Assembly (NCBI GenBank): GCA_905331475.1
Contig: CAJNYU010000954.1
Location: forward strand, 21,302 to 85,301
Source: Rotaria socialis
Lineage: Eukaryota; Rotifera; Eurotatoria; Philodinida; Philodinidae
DNA: 64,000 nt
Reading direction: 5' to 3'
Shown in pieces: positions 38,379-52,128 of this stretch; the stretch's first letter is position 1, and each line of letters opens with the position of its first letter. Under the pieces are notes generated by a model, which worked only from the letters and a program-made list of their open reading frames with translations, had not been told where the DNA came from and did not search any database. The position numbers and the translations under genes are program-made.

Positions 38379-40251
38379 GTTAAAATTTTCACACACTTCT
38401 GTTTTTCTTTTTGACTGTTTTTATACATGAAAACAAATAAATAAAAATCGTTATCATATTTCTGATAGTTATTTTGACATCAGGATTAAAAATTTGCCAA
38501 TTCATTTATCTTCATTGAACTTCGGGGTTAGATTTTACTGAATATTTTTCCATCTGTTATTATATGTTGAAGAACAATTCAGTTTCATGATATTACTGCT
38601 TAATTAAATTGGAGTGCAAAGAAAGAAATAATTTAAATTATAATTAGTTTAATGCATGAGACAGAGAGAGAGAAGTGCATGATAGTAAACAGCTGAAATA
38701 GCTGAAAGAATATTTATAGTTCCACTTTTTGTTTTTCATATTTTACAGCATAAAAAATATTGTGTCAAAGTATACAAACCATAGCTACATTGAATGCTCT
38801 TCGTGATTTGATAAAAGTCAATGATAAGCCATGTTAATTATTTAGTTACTTATATAAGAAATAACAGAACTAACGTCATATTTTTCTTAGTGATTTTGTT
38901 TTTCTGTGACAAATATGCTTTAGTGATATTAAAGTCAAAATTTTATTAACAGGCATGGTTTATTTGAAAACTACTTTTTCAAATTAATATAATCATTTCA
39001 TCGTGTTCTTTTGTTAAAAAGAAGTGAGGAAATTCTATAAAAACCAACTAGCAAGTAATTTACTGAACCAAACAAAATAAGATTCTAATTAAGTAATAAC
39101 TTTTACAGAATTAATCAACAAAACCACAGGTATTAGCTTCGTTTTTTTATTCTAATATTTATCCTACAAATGTGCAATCATTTAATATTAAACAGAAAAT
39201 TTCTGTTATTTTTCAAACAAGTTATGATCGATTTGTCGTCAGTCACCTCAACGCCTTTGAGCAGTTTATTCATCTGTCCGCCTACGGTTCATTCACGTTC
39301 TTTAATAAGTAAAGGATGCGATAAAAAAAGCTTATTGTCGCCCACATTTGTCCTTAAAATATTTATGGAATAATAGACGCAATAGAAGACGATCAAGAGA
39401 GAGAGAAAAAAAGAAACAGCAGAGGCGCTCAATGTTGTTCTCTAGTTTTTAGCGTAACTACTTAGTTCCATTTTTCTTTTCTTCAGACAAACAAGCAGTT
39501 GAATGATGGTGACAGTATTGACTGTTGTTACGATGAACATTGCGTGAGCGCATTGACGGTCGGTAAAACCGGCAAGGAACGAGCAGACGAGATAACTTTT
39601 TTTTCTTTTTTTTCCTTTTTTCTTGCTCCTTCTATAACTTGTTTTTCAGCTAGATGAAAAAAAAGCCGAGTCTTGCTTTTAACCCACCTATAAACATCAG
39701 TGTATAGAGTCGATAGATACTATTCATCATCATTCCTGTCTGGCACGAAATAAGGCTAAATATTATGAAAATAAGCAAAAGCTTCGGATTGCAATGCAGA
39801 ATCAAGATGAAAAATGAAATACAACGGAAATATAATTGATGTATCCTATTAAAACATTAGTTTTCAATAATGACGATAGAAAAAAAATGAAGAAGTTCTT
39901 ATTTCATGGCTGAATTAATATTTAAAATGTTGAGCACATGTTCATTAGGCAGCTGAAAGTTTTTTTGACTTTATTGCGTTATAACAAAAGCTGCCAGGAG
40001 AAAGGAAAAAAGAGGAAAAAAGGAATCTGCTTCCTACTAACATAGTTTTGTGCGACGCTGCCGTAGAACTATAATAGTTGAGCGAAAAAAAAGAACGTTT
40101 TTTCTATTTCTCGCTATTTTTTTCTCTTCTCTTTTTCTCCAAGTTACGAAAGGAACGCATGGTTAACATCAAAATAACAATAAACCCAACAATAACAAAT
40201 ACTGCTACCACTCTTTAAAGTTATGTCCATATATTGTGGTAGCGAGTGAAT
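38379..40251. other. Intergenic region upstream of PTPRN
   Basis: About 1.9 kb between RPAP3 and PTPRN, both on the plus strand. Pyrimidine-rich runs occur at 39595-39625 and 40095-40140 (possible 5' UTR or promoter). The 67-codon frame at 39170-39373 shows no recognisable feature. Confidence 0.45.
38436..38445 (+). terminator. Poly(A) signals of RPAP3
   Basis: Two overlapping AATAAA hexamers 58-62 nt after the RPAP3 stop codon. Confidence 0.6.
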
Positions 40252-43200
40252 ATGGCCCAATCATCCTTTCCTTTTTTACTTTCGTCCTCTGCATCTTGCC
40301 GTCGTTTGGTCAGTCTAATAGCAATTATACTTTTAAATCCATTGCCTATTATCTATGCGGCACCTACCAAAAAAGCTACCAATGATGTAACAGCAGTACA
40401 ACGACTAAAACGACAAACTTTTTCCAACGATGATGTCGACGTTAATTTAGCTGAATCCAGTGAATACCCTTTTGTATCTGAACAAGATATTGTTTTTGAA
40501 GGATTATTAGGTTTGAAAATATTTTTTCTTGCTATAAAAATACGAAAAATAAATAAATCGAAATTTACTTTATTTACAGGCTGCAAGTACGATTATGATA
40601 TATGTAATAAAAATGAAGCCTGTTATGATGGTAAGTTTTCGTCATAGAATACATCGGAAAAAAATCTTCTCAGAAAAATAACTAATTTCAAATTTTTGGA
40701 AAAAAAATAAAGTAAAACATTTCAAATTTCTACTAGGTTAATAATTTAGCTACATATTAAGTCAAATAAAAATTTTCTTTCCCATGAGAACCTTCAAAAA
40801 ACGTATTCTTTTGTTTTAAATACAAACGTATTGATCGCTGTAAATGCTCTTTTGTTGAAAATATGAATACCTCCGCTTTTATTGTGCTCAAGGCCAGGGG
40901 CCACGTGAAGGACCTAAGATTGACGGGGGGGGGGGGGGGGCGGGGGGGGTAAAAGGGTATTTTCAACAAAGTTTAGCAAAATAAGTACAGAAAATTTACC
41001 CTTGTTGACGGAAAAAATTGAAAATTTTCAATTACTGGGGGGTTTACACTCTCCCCCCTCCCCCTCCCGGCTTCCACGGTCCCTGTTCAAGGTTGCTGAG
41101 TACAGATAAACGATATTAAATTCGGTACTCTTGAAAAAAAACTATAGACCATTAGTGATGAAGGCACGATTGATTAGTTTTCATGAATTGCAAAGAAATA
41201 TGATGAAAACAATCGTACAAAAACAAAAAAACTCATTTGATTTCGTTGCTTAGATGATCTTTTTGGACAATGTTGGGATGGTAAAGGAACAGCACGCTCA
41301 GCATTTGCATTACAAGCCGGTGTCGATGGATTAACCGATGATAAAATTATTGCAATTGAACAAACGCTAGAGTTTTTACAGCGTTATGATCTAAACTGGA
41401 AAGATTATATGACACAATGTATTTTATCACATATATTATCTGCAGAAAATCAAATAACTCGAAATAGTTTGGAAAATTTTTATTATGATTGTTTACATAA
41501 AGATGAAGTCTTAGATGAATTAGAAGCTGCGAAAGAAGAAGATGTGTACCGTCGTCAATTAGAATTGTACCAACCAAACGAAAGTAAAATGGAAATTTAT
41601 TTATAATTCTTGAAAAACTAAAAAAATCTTTCGATTGTGTTTTTTTCTGTTTTAGATTCCTATTATAAAGATCCATATTTTCCTTCGACAAAATCGGATA
41701 AAGCACTGATTCGTCTTAATAATGCATATAATGCTGTTCCAGTATTGATGGAATATGATGAATCAGATGAAGAATATGTTGAAGCAGCTCGTTTACTTCC
41801 AATAACTATTGGAATAGCAAAAGCAATAGCACAACAAAAAGAACAGGAACAATTAAAAAAGCTCCATCGTTTTAATACATACGTTTTAAATGATGATAAA
41901 CTTACATTTGACGAAAGACCAGCTAAACTAACTGAAGATGAGTCTATGATGCGTAATTAGAAAAAGAATTTTTCTGTTGAAAATCATATCTATTTTTGTG
42001 TATTTTCAGGCGAACCAACAAAAGTATCTGTACATACAAGTGAAGGTCATCCAGGTTTATTAGAAACATTACAAATCAATAATAATAAACAAGCATTTCC
42101 ATTATTAGTTCAAAACGAAATGCGTAATGATCTCTTTTTGATATTGCCTTTTTTATATGCATTGCCTTTTTTGTTTTGTTTTGTTTTCTATTTCAGCCCG
42201 TATCATTCAAAAGAACAATAAGACAATCAACAAAAGTGATGCCGAACGTTATTTTGCAGTTGAGACAGCTCGAGGCTATATTATAATCAACCGAGAGTAT
42301 GCATATCATCATCTTGTTTTCTATTTTGTTTTTATCTTTATATATCTATCTATCTATGTAGTTTTAAAGATGCAATCGAAGGAGCTCGATTATTATCACT
42401 TTTAGCACAAATGAATTCTTGGCCAGCAACTATTTTTACTGAACTTAAGTATGTTAAAAACTTATTACTAAATAATTATTCTATTTTCTTTTCTTTTCAA
42501 GTGCTGATCATCGTGTACTAACATTTCATGTGTTGGATAATGCCTATCAAATAAATGCAAGCAATGTTGCTAGTGCAGCTTGTAAGTAAATAGTTATTTT
42601 TAAGTATTATGCAAGTCTTTTTCTTAAAATAAAAAAAATAAAAACATTTCTTATGTTTAAATATGCAAATATGCGTGATATCGCTTTTGCGTAGAGGTAT
42701 TTCATCTTCTAACTATTAATAATAACATAGAGAACTCAAAGTTTCTTTTCACCCTGAGATAAAAGAATGCGTTGGCACATATAGTATGTATACTCATTAC
42801 AATTTTTTTTAAATTTAATAATATTCAAAAGTCAAGATTATTTTAATACAAAATACTTTTTTTCTATCTTTGTCTATCTGTTTATGCCTTGGAATATGTC
42901 AGTAGGATTGCGTCCAACGAATTACAATTAAATATAATTTTAGAATTAAAAATGAAAAGAATTATTTTCAAGTATAAAAATTCTTTCTTTGATATATTTA
43001 TTACTCATATTGCCATTTTCAGAGGTTAATTATGCGATTGTCATGTGTTATCGCATCATCAATCATTTAAAAAATTATCTGTTCAATTTCATTATTCGGT
43101 TTTTTTTTTGTCAATTGTCTCCTCTTTTTCTTCCTGTTCAAAATGATAGACAGATAGCATCAACTTTAGTCGTTTTCTACTTTTCTATGTCTTTTTGACG

Positions 43201-46200
43201 GAATGCATAATGAAATTGGTTCTCAAGAGACAGTTTTAAAGCTTAAAAAGCAGAAAATATATGACATCAATCCATAAAAATCATCTGTTTATCATATTTA
43301 ATATTATGCAGATAGGAAAAAAATTATATAAACACGAGAGGAACTTCACTCGTTCAATTAATTTTTCTATTTTAGTAAACAATCAAAAAAGTATTGAAAA
43401 TCAATTGGGCATTCATGTAACTGATTCTGGCATTGGCAATCCCATACGAGTAAGAGATACAGAAATAAATGGGAAAATATGCAAATGTAAAACTAGATGA
43501 GATGAAGAATAATCAGAAAATCTAACAAGCACGTTTTTTTTTCTGTTAGTAGATCGGCACAGTCAGTGCTATGCACACATGCATACATACACATTTTATT
43601 ATTATATATATATATATATATACAAGAACACATATGAAAAGAAAGAGAGAGGGAAGAGACATAAGAAATACTATCTGGCTATTGTGTAGTATGTTGGTGT
43701 TGACTCTACTAGTGACTAGTGATTGCAATTAGAACATGCCTTGAGGCTCAAAGTCGATACTTGACTCTTTTCTTCTTCTTCTTTTTCTTCTTTTACACAC
43801 GCGTAGCAAATCGAGATTCATCATGCTTACTATATTTACTATCTAACAGAATACAATGATAATATGAGCCTAGCATACAAACACACGTTCATGACTGTGC
43901 ATTGAAGGATAATCTATAAATGATGAATGTGGTTTCTTAATACTATGTTACATTGAATAGTAATGCATAGGATATGTATATTATTTTTTTCTTTTCTTCT
44001 TCTTTTATTACTACTGTTCAAAGTGATGTTGATGCGCAAAAAAAATAAAACGACTGTTTCTCTTCTTTTTTTCTTTCTGATAAAAATAAGAGATAGGATT
44101 GCTTCTCTTTCTTCTTTTTTCTTAGTCTACACTTTTTTTCTTATACTAAGAATAGATTGCTTATCATCAAACTATGTTTAAATGTTACACTAACACCTCA
44201 TTTCCTGTTTCCATTTATCTTTTCCGGTAAGTTAATAAATCTGACCGTTGACTTGTTTTGTACCGTATAATAGAATACGAAATATTTGGATTTAAAATAT
44301 TTGCTTACGCAAATGTTTCTTTTTCCATAGACAATCATCTACTCAAGTTCCAATCAATTAGTGAAACAAATTGTAAAAAACTTATATAGATAGTATCAGA
44401 ACTTTTAATGATGAACTGCAAATAGCTTTCATAATTAAAAATAAAAATAAATGTTTTCTTTTTCAAGCACTGATCATTGAGTAAGAGAGAAATTACAGAG
44501 TAATATAACTACCGCTGTTTTGTGAATTCATAATTTTCATCATTAAACCAACAAAAGAACTTTCTGTCATACAGACGCTATCATCACTTGTCAATTTTTT
44601 CTTCTTACGGATTATGAGATATACTTAAATATATTTACTTCTTGACGAAACAACTAAAACAGATCGTGCCTTTTATCTCATAGAATATTTTTCATTGTCT
44701 GATGTCATTTAAATCAGTTTGCGTACATATAATCTTTTACAATCTCATGCATTGCATATTGCTATCTATTTATTTATAGCTACCATGTTCGTTTATATTC
44801 CGATGCTCGAATAACGATTTAAATAGACAATTTTTCATTGTATGCAATATTCGTAATTACAATCTATCATGTAGATTGTATCAACAATAGAACATTATAT
44901 AAGATTAGATTTATTCTTAGAGAACTTGATTCATTTTCATAGTCATTAGTTTTAGAAGTATACGCACACTATTCTTCCGCATACTTAACTTTCTTTCCTT
45001 TTTGTTCTATCTCTATTTATATATATATATGTATGTATGTATGCATTATTCTTTCAGCAACAAATAGATCAATGAGTTGTAGAGAATCTTCTATTGAATT
45101 TTTCTCGATCTTGATGTGCGTGTCTGTTTGTCGGTGTGACTTCTCCATTAATGATTGCACGAACGAATGCGCTGACAAAGATCGAGCATCCATTAGATTC
45201 ACACGCAAATGCATGCATAATTGATAATTCTTCTCTACTACTTTGTGTCAACCTAAATTTTAGTAGGCAACTTAATAGCACAAAAGCTCAATTGATGAAG
45301 ACGAAGAAGAATAAAAAGAAAATAATGAGAGAAAAATTTTTTAATTTCATGTCTCGCTCCTTTCCCATTTTGCCGTTGGTATAATTAGATGATGCATTTA
45401 TATACTGAGATAAACAGAATAGAAAATGAATAACTTCGTATTCATATATACAGTAACCACTGCAAAATAAAAGAAAAGTAAGTAAATTAGATTAAAAAAA
45501 AACCATGTCGGATACGAGCGTATCTTATATCTATAAAAAAAAAACGAGTTGTCTTCTTTTTCTCTTCAATTATTTTTCGTATGAAATTATAAATGAAGTA
45601 AAAACTAGATCGTTAATATTAATGAAAAAGTATCTTTCAAAAATCTTACTGTAATAAAGAAAGAAAAACGGAAGAAGGATGATGGAAGAAAAGAAAATGA
45701 AAGTCGGCAAAAAGAAAAATTATCATAATTGTGATCAAAGAAGAAGAAGAAAATCTGGCGAAGTAACCTACTACTTTTGATTTATTATTTACAGGGTAGT
45801 CAATTATCAGTTGAACGAGAAAATGGTTCACGTTGGGCATTGGTTATATTGGTTACTTGTGCTTTGGTACTTTTCATTATGGGTGCATTTGCTTTACTTT
45901 ACTACATCAAACGGAATGACCGCATACGAAACAAACTTGCTGAAATAACACATATTAGAGGTTTATCAACCAATTACTATCAAGTAAACAGATTAGTTTA
46001 TTTCTAGAAGAAATTTTCAATATAATTATCATTTCATTTTAAGGAACTGTGCCGACAACGAATGCAAACTCAACCGACAGGTAGTAAATCACCTGAAATA
46101 CACAAGACTCATCAAATATCACCATCAAATGCAGGGGCAACTACAGTATCAGCTGCTAGTCATACTAAACATAATAGTGAAGGTTCATCAACACGAAGTT

Positions 46201-48613
46201 CAACATCATCATGGTTTTTTATTTTTTAATACATTTTTTCTTTTATTCTATGGTTTTGCTTGATTATAGGAGTGAAGAGCCCGTTGCTCCCGTTAATATG
46301 GATATTATGACTGGTCATCTTATTTTAGTATGAAAATTTCATTTCATTCTTTAGGGTTCTTCTTTTTTTTAAAATAAAAACCATTTGTTTTTAGTCATAT
46401 ATGGAAGATCATCTACGTAATCGACATCGTTTAGAAGCTGAATGGCAAGCATTATGCACAGATGAAGCAAACGAAGAACGATCGTCATGTGCTGTTGCAG
46501 TTTCAGAACGAAATACCAATAAAAATCGATATATAGACTGTATACCATGTAAGTTCAACTAACTAACTTGTGATCTACTAATTAAGAGAAGATAAAGAAT
46601 GTATCTAGCCAAACATCGATTGACATTTATTTGTACTTATTTTCAATTGTTATTACTTTTTTGTTTTATATTATGTGTTTTTCATCAATATTGCCTTTAG
46701 CGGGTCACATATGTTAAACATAACTATATGAGAAGACCTCTTTCATATTTATGTACATCTCACTTTTCTATATATAACTATACAGATTAATATGAAATGA
46801 GAGCCAACTAGAAAGTCATCGAAGAAATAGAAGAAAAGTAAAGTAACCGTTAGTTCCGTTCTTCTTTCTTTTCTCATTACTGTTAATTAGAAGTGAGAAT
46901 CGGAATCTGAGTAGTACAGCTTCTATTCGTTTCCTTTTTTTTCATGGATGCAAACAAGAAGAGGTGCATTGTGCATGTCATACTTAGATCGACTTAGGAT
47001 TCAAATTGGCATGTCGTTATCATCGTCATCATCATTTTGTTTCATAGAAAGAAAATAAACACATTTATATTCATACTCTCTTCTTCTTTTTCTTCTTAAA
47101 GATGATCACGCACGCATTCGACTTGCAAACAATGGCGACGACGATTATATCAATGCAAGTCCAATTGTAAGTTTATCCTATAAACGTATTTCCTATTGAG
47201 AAAACGCAATGAATTATTTTCTTATTATTAGACGGATTCTGATCCAAAATGCAAATATATTGCTACACAAGGTCCAATGCCAAATACAACAAATGCATTT
47301 TGGGAAATGGTTTGGGAACAAGGATCGTGTGTCATCGTAGCATTGACTCGACCTAGTAATAATAAATTCTTTTTGTTATTTTTTGTTATTAAAACATTTC
47401 ACAATACTTTAATTTTCAGTTGAAAATGGTATAACAATGTGTCATCATTATTGGCCAGTGGAAGGTTCAGCACGATTTAATGATTTCGAAGTAGGAAAAA
47501 AACAGAAAACTTTCTTAAGAAATAATTTTGTTTTGTTTTTAATAAGGTCAATCTCGTTTCGGAACATATTTGGTCGGATGATTATTTAGTTCGTAGTTTT
47601 TATTTAAAAAATGTTCAAACAATGGAAACACGTACTGTAACACAATTTCACTTTTTAACATGGGGCGAATTAAATAATCCACCATCGGCTAAAGTTCTAC
47701 TTGATTTCCGACGGTATGTCTATAAGAGTTGTTTGCTTTTTATAGGTGAAACACAAGCACAAAATAGATAATCATGCTTTAGTTATTCATTAATTTAAAG
47801 TTTAATGAGAAGAAAAAGTAGCTTGTCGTTTTATATGAAATAGAAACGTGAATAGAGATGAGCATGTATGAATATGTGTGACTAAGTTGCTTTTATAGTT
47901 CTTCGTAATTCGATGGAATAACGTCAAAGTAAAGAATATTCCCTATAATTGGTTATAATAAAAACAGGCACTTGATACTCAGGCATCTGTTGTCTACTAA
48001 TGAACGTTCATATGGAATGATAGAAACTTGTATTTCTTTTCTGGCAGCTTTTGAAAATTATGCAATTTGAAATCAATAATTGCATAGTCACAAAAGCGAC
48101 CAGATGAGAATCACTGATGCACATAATAAATTATTAATAATTAAATAAACAAAAGAATAAAATTGAAAGCGTGCCTTTAAAATTCTGAATTCTATTCTTC
48201 TTCTATATTCATAGAAAAGTGAACAAATGTTTCCGTGGTCGATCGTCACCTATTATTGTTCATTGCAAGTATGTATTTTCTTTTCTCAGCAGAATAGAAA
48301 AGTACAACAAGTGCAATATTGAATTCCTGTTTTTTTTTCTTCTCATTCAAGTGATGGTGTTGGACGTGCCGGTACTTATATTCTCTTGGACATTGTCTTA
48401 AATCGTATTTGCAAAGGAGCACGAGAAATTAATATTGCTGCTACATTAGAACATATTCGAGATCAACGAGCTAAAATGGTCAAGACAAAAGTAACGAGAG
48501 ACGTTATTGTTTTATAGAAAAATTAAATTCTATTTTTCTAGAATCATTTCGAATTTGTATTCGTGGCTGTTGCAGAAGAAGTTACTTATTTATTAAAAGC
48601 ATTGCCTCAATAA
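40252..48613 (+). CDS. PTPRN: IA-2/PTPRN-like receptor tyrosine pseudophosphatase
   Basis: Dense-core-vesicle membrane protein involved in neuropeptide and hormone secretion (IA-2/phogrin; ida-1 in C. elegans). Twenty exons total 2655 nt, 884 aa. The ATG at 40252 starts a signal peptide (to about residue 38); a basic cleavage-like site RLKRQ follows, then the RESP18-like Cys motif [16 protein letters not shown] and DLFGQC. The SEA-like ectodomain is in exons 42197-43449; small exon 43376-43449 (VTDSGIGN) restores phase. TM helix at about 479-502 ([18 protein letters not shown]). Cytoplasmic [20 protein letters not shown] and the PTP domain follow. The active-site loop reads HCNDGVGRAG (813-822) and the WPD loop WGE (780-782), so catalysis is very unlikely. 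Exons: 40252-40510, 40580-40630, 41254-41583, 41656-41952, 42010-42123, 42197-42296, 42362-42448, 42502-42581, 43376-43449, 45795-45983, 46044-46213, 46270-46327, 46395-46548, 47102-47166, 47232-47355, 47420-47490, 47547-47713, 48215-48268, 48352-48490, 48542-48613. Confidence 0.95.
40895..41085. mobile_element. hAT-type miniature transposon with G-run, in PTPRN intron 2
   Basis: Terminal inverted repeats CAGGGGCCACGTGAAG at the left and, on the other strand, CAGGGACCGTGGAAG at the right. They are flanked by a decayed 8-bp duplication, CTCAAGGC (40887-40894) and TTCAAGGT (41086-41093), 6 of 8 matching with both differences C-to-T. Inside are runs of 16 and 8 G near the left end and C-rich tracts near the right end that extend the inverted repeat. 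No coding capacity. TIR sequence and 8-bp duplication fit the hAT superfamily. Confidence 0.75.
43604..43622. repeat. (AT)n microsatellite in PTPRN intron 9
   Basis: About 9 AT units inside the 2.3-kb intron between PTPRN exons 43376-43449 and 45795-45983. The rest of this intron is AT-rich with TTCTTCTT-type pyrimidine tracts and shows no recognisable gene. Confidence 0.8.
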
Positions 48614-48756
48614 AGTGACACAAAAAAATCGTTGATGCATTTGAAATATTTTTTCTCTACGGCAACACTGATTTCCTGATTTTTCTTGCGTCATATTTTT
48701 TTGTTGCTATTGCAAAAAATGAAAATCAAAGCATTGATGATGATGATGAATTATAC

Positions 48757-48762
48757 AATAAA
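48757..48762 (+). terminator. Poly(A) signal of PTPRN
   Basis: AATAAA about 144 nt after the PTPRN stop, within the 200-bp gap to the convergent RTN4IP1 stop codon. Confidence 0.5.
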
Positions 48763-48813
48763 ATAAAATAAAAAATAATATTATATTCAAGTTTTTTCTT
48801 TTCTTTTATTCAA

Positions 48814-51279
48814 TTATCGAAAGCTACTATATTTAATTACAACTTTGCCTTTTGCATGACCATTCTCTAAATAAGATATGGCTTGAGGTATATTTTCAAA
48901 CGAAAATTCCTTCGGATCAACTTTAATCGTTAACTAAAACAAAAAGAATTTTCACCTTTTTCTTTATTACTCCTATAGAAATATTTACTTTATTTTGTTC
49001 AACAAGATTTTTTACTTGACGAAGAACTTCTCCATCAGGTCTATAGACTGCCCATCGATAATTAAAATTATTTGACCATCCCTACTTATAAATTGTAAAA
49101 TTTTCTCTTCATTTTTAATTCTCCGTTGAATATAGTTTCTTACGTATAAAGTTTGTTTAGCAGCTGTATATGCCGTACGAGAAAGACCAGAAATGAGACC
49201 ATATTTATCAACATTACGAAAAATTGGTGTGATTATTGTAACAAATGTACCACCAGGATTTAATAGAGTATTCATCAATTGAAAACTATAATACTTTGGA
49301 CCAACCGTATCGAGTATAATATCATATCTAAATATGTATAACATTATTTAGATAACAATTGTTTTGATCAAAACGTTTTTCAACAATTATTTCACATAAT
49401 ACTGCTGACGACTGATGGGTATCTCAATCTCGCTATATAGGTTTGCGCAGTGTCAGTCAGACCAATAGTAGTATCTCTGATCTGTATATAAAACAAACAA
49501 TATCTATAAACAGATAGGTAGTCTCCTTAGAGGTAGAAGTACACAGTGTACGGATTGTTTAAATCATAAAGTACTTGAAAAAAAAACAAGAAAAATCTCT
49601 TACTTCGCTTTTTGGCTTAATTCACTCAACCAATCTTTTTGACGATAATCAATTGCATCTTCAACACCTAATTGCCGAACATAATCAAATGAACTTTGAC
49701 TACATAAAGCAGTTGTTTCCATTCCAAGATTGTTCAGTAGCTATTTTAATAAAAGAAAAAAGAAACACAATCATTATGTTAAACCATTCTATTTAACCCA
49801 AAGTATGTAAGTCTTAGCACAAAATATCTGCTTGTTTTTCAGTTTGCCAAACGTAGTTTGTTCGAATCAGACATTATCACTCATCCTGCATATATAATTA
49901 CTTATCTTGAAAATAAGATCACAGCTCAACAGTAGAGTCCGTAGTTTTTCTCGCAGAATAGCTACAAGTCAACATTATCTTCGAGTACTGAATGGTATAT
50001 TCGACTATGTGCAATTGTATAGATGCCTTTCTGTTAAAAAGAGAGAATGATTTCAATGGAAATCGAACTTGTTTAAAGAATCTCTATTTCAAAATACTTC
50101 TTTTAAAAAATTAAAAAGTTACTAAGGCTTTCAAGCAACAAACTAAAATGATAGAAGAAACTAATCGATTTAAAGTTGTTGTGCATTTTGAACTTTGAAG
50201 ATTTCTATGCAAACTGAAATTTTGTCAAAATTCTTTTAACTTCATGGACCACTGCTTCTAAGTCTAGTCGAATAGCTTGTTGATGACTCAGGAAAAAAAC
50301 CAACGAATATTTTCTAACAAAATTCTAATGCTATCAGTTTTTATTTACTTGAGTTGCGATATGACCAACTCCACCAGCCGCACCAATGACTAATGCACTA
50401 AAGTATAAAAATAATGTTTGAAAAGAAAATTAAAAAAGAAAGAATCATTACTATTTACCGTTTTCCTATCGAATTCTCTTCATTAAAACCACTAAGTTTT
50501 CTTATGGCATACCAACTTGTTAATGAGACAAGTGGCAATGCAGATGCTTCTGCGTCTGATATATTATTCGGTTTTAAACAAATCTAAAATAGATTAAAAT
50601 GGTTTCTATTTCTTTTAGTGTTTTCTTGAAATATTTACCTCATCTTCTCCAGCAGCACAATACTGAGCAAAACTACCTTGTCGTGTTACATTTAATGCAC
50701 CGTAGACCTTTCAAATAGTAAAACATGAAATAATTAAATAAAACTCTCGTTTTGCTTTTACTTTTCTAATACTCCTACTTTATCACCGACGTTGAATTTT
50801 GTTACTTTTGGTCCTTTTCGTATAATTTCACCACAAAAATCACGACCCAATGTGATAGGAAACTCAAGTTTATTTGATTGGTTCCCTCGTAATTGTACAA
50901 AATTTTTTACTGATTGATAAGTATCAATTAATTTACCACCATAACCCTCTAGTATATTAAAAAAGAAAGACGTAGAAGACAAGGAAATTATTGTTTTTAG
51001 TATTTTACCTCGTCTTCGAATGTCGATTGGATTAATACTACTGGCTGACACTTTGATTAGAACATCTTTTGGTGAAAATATTATTGGCAATGGTACACTA
51101 TCTGAGAGAGTAAATTGCTGATTAGTACCATAATAGTATATAATCCAAGCTTGCATTCGACCAGCTGAGAGTTTTGCCGATGGTATTGAATATAGAGTCG
51201 GCGCTTCATTTATTGATTTTATGGCATGATATACTGTACGTTTTAGAGATGAAAACGGATGAGATTTTATTTTTAACAT
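48814..51279 (-). CDS. RTN4IP1: RTN4IP1-like mitochondrial NADPH oxidoreductase
   Basis: Medium-chain dehydrogenase/reductase (quinone-oxidoreductase-like); the human protein is a mitochondrial NADPH oxidoreductase in coenzyme Q biosynthesis. Nine exons: 51009-51279, 50779-50948, 50639-50707, 50459-50583, 50349-50397, 49604-49740, 49144-49327, 48989-49081 and 48814-48933, giving 405 aa (human 396). The N-terminus is basic with Ser and few acids, as in mitochondrial presequences. Motifs: AWIIYYYG, VLIKVSASSINPIDIRRR, FPITLGRDFCGEI, the Rossmann glycine loop VIGAAGGVGHIATQ (about 215-228), LGVEDAIDYR, DIILDTVG and the C-terminal GHAKGKVVI. The exon 7/8 join (LY|GWSNNFNYRWAVYRPDG) restores the conserved NYRWA motif; ignoring that 62-nt intron keeps an open but wrong frame. 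Confidence 0.93.
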
Positions 51280-52128
51280 CTAAAATATTTAACAGTAATC
51301 TTTAACAAAAAGTTCAATGCGTAGTATGATGAATTTACATCCTCAAAGTACTTGATAGATTCATGCATGACGTTCATCGGGTTAAAAGAGAATGATGATT
51401 AATAATGACTCAATACGAGGCCGAATAAACTTTTGATTAAATTCTGGGAAGGGTTATGAATGTTTCTTGGGGCATCGCCGTATAATGAAATAACGAAACT
51501 CAGTTAATGAAATATCAAATTATTTTACAGGTTGAATAGATATTTTCTTAATTCGTTCCTTATATCTTGTGTCTAATTGGGTTTCTATTAAGAGTTTAAT
51601 TCAACATTTTCTTGATTTGGGCTGATTAGTATCATCCGTGAGACGTCTATAAGAGATCTTCTTAACTAGTTACTTGTGAGTATGTCATTATAGACGTATG
51701 CTTATTCATTATTTTATCAATGAAATATATTAAATTAAATACTTCATTCTGTAATTTATTGTCATGTGATATAATTAATAATAAGAAAAAAAATTTGAGA
51801 ATAATTACACCTTATCATCATCTCGTATATCTTAACAATATTTTCGTTTAGATCTCGTTTCTTATCTATAAGAAAAGTACGCGCCGTTTTTTTAGTCTTA
51901 CATAACTATATCTGTTATTTTATCTTTCTAATGATCTAAACGATCTCATGTATAAAAGAATGAATGCACGCTCTTCTATTTAATCTCTGAAAATAAATAT
52001 ACGTATATATGGTTTATTGCAAAAGAAATAAACAAACAACCAATAACAAAACAGCAAGAATGCAGTATTCTCGCACGAAGAACTCTAAATAATGAAATAA
52101 CTAGGATATATTCTTATTATCAGCATCA
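51280..52128. other. Intergenic region between RTN4IP1 and IBTK
   Basis: About 850 bp between two minus-strand genes, holding the RTN4IP1 promoter and the IBTK 3' UTR. AT-rich, no recognised element. Confidence 0.45.

Noticed and set aside
49012-49344. Continuous 110-codon RTN4IP1 frame ending in DLMEKFFVK
   Set aside because: Reading through the 62-nt intron (49082-49143) loses the conserved NYRWA motif; the spliced model restores it.
50762-50778. Longer RTN4IP1 exon 2 ending in GVLEK
   Set aside because: The next exon fits phase and family alignment only if the donor after GDK (50778) is used.
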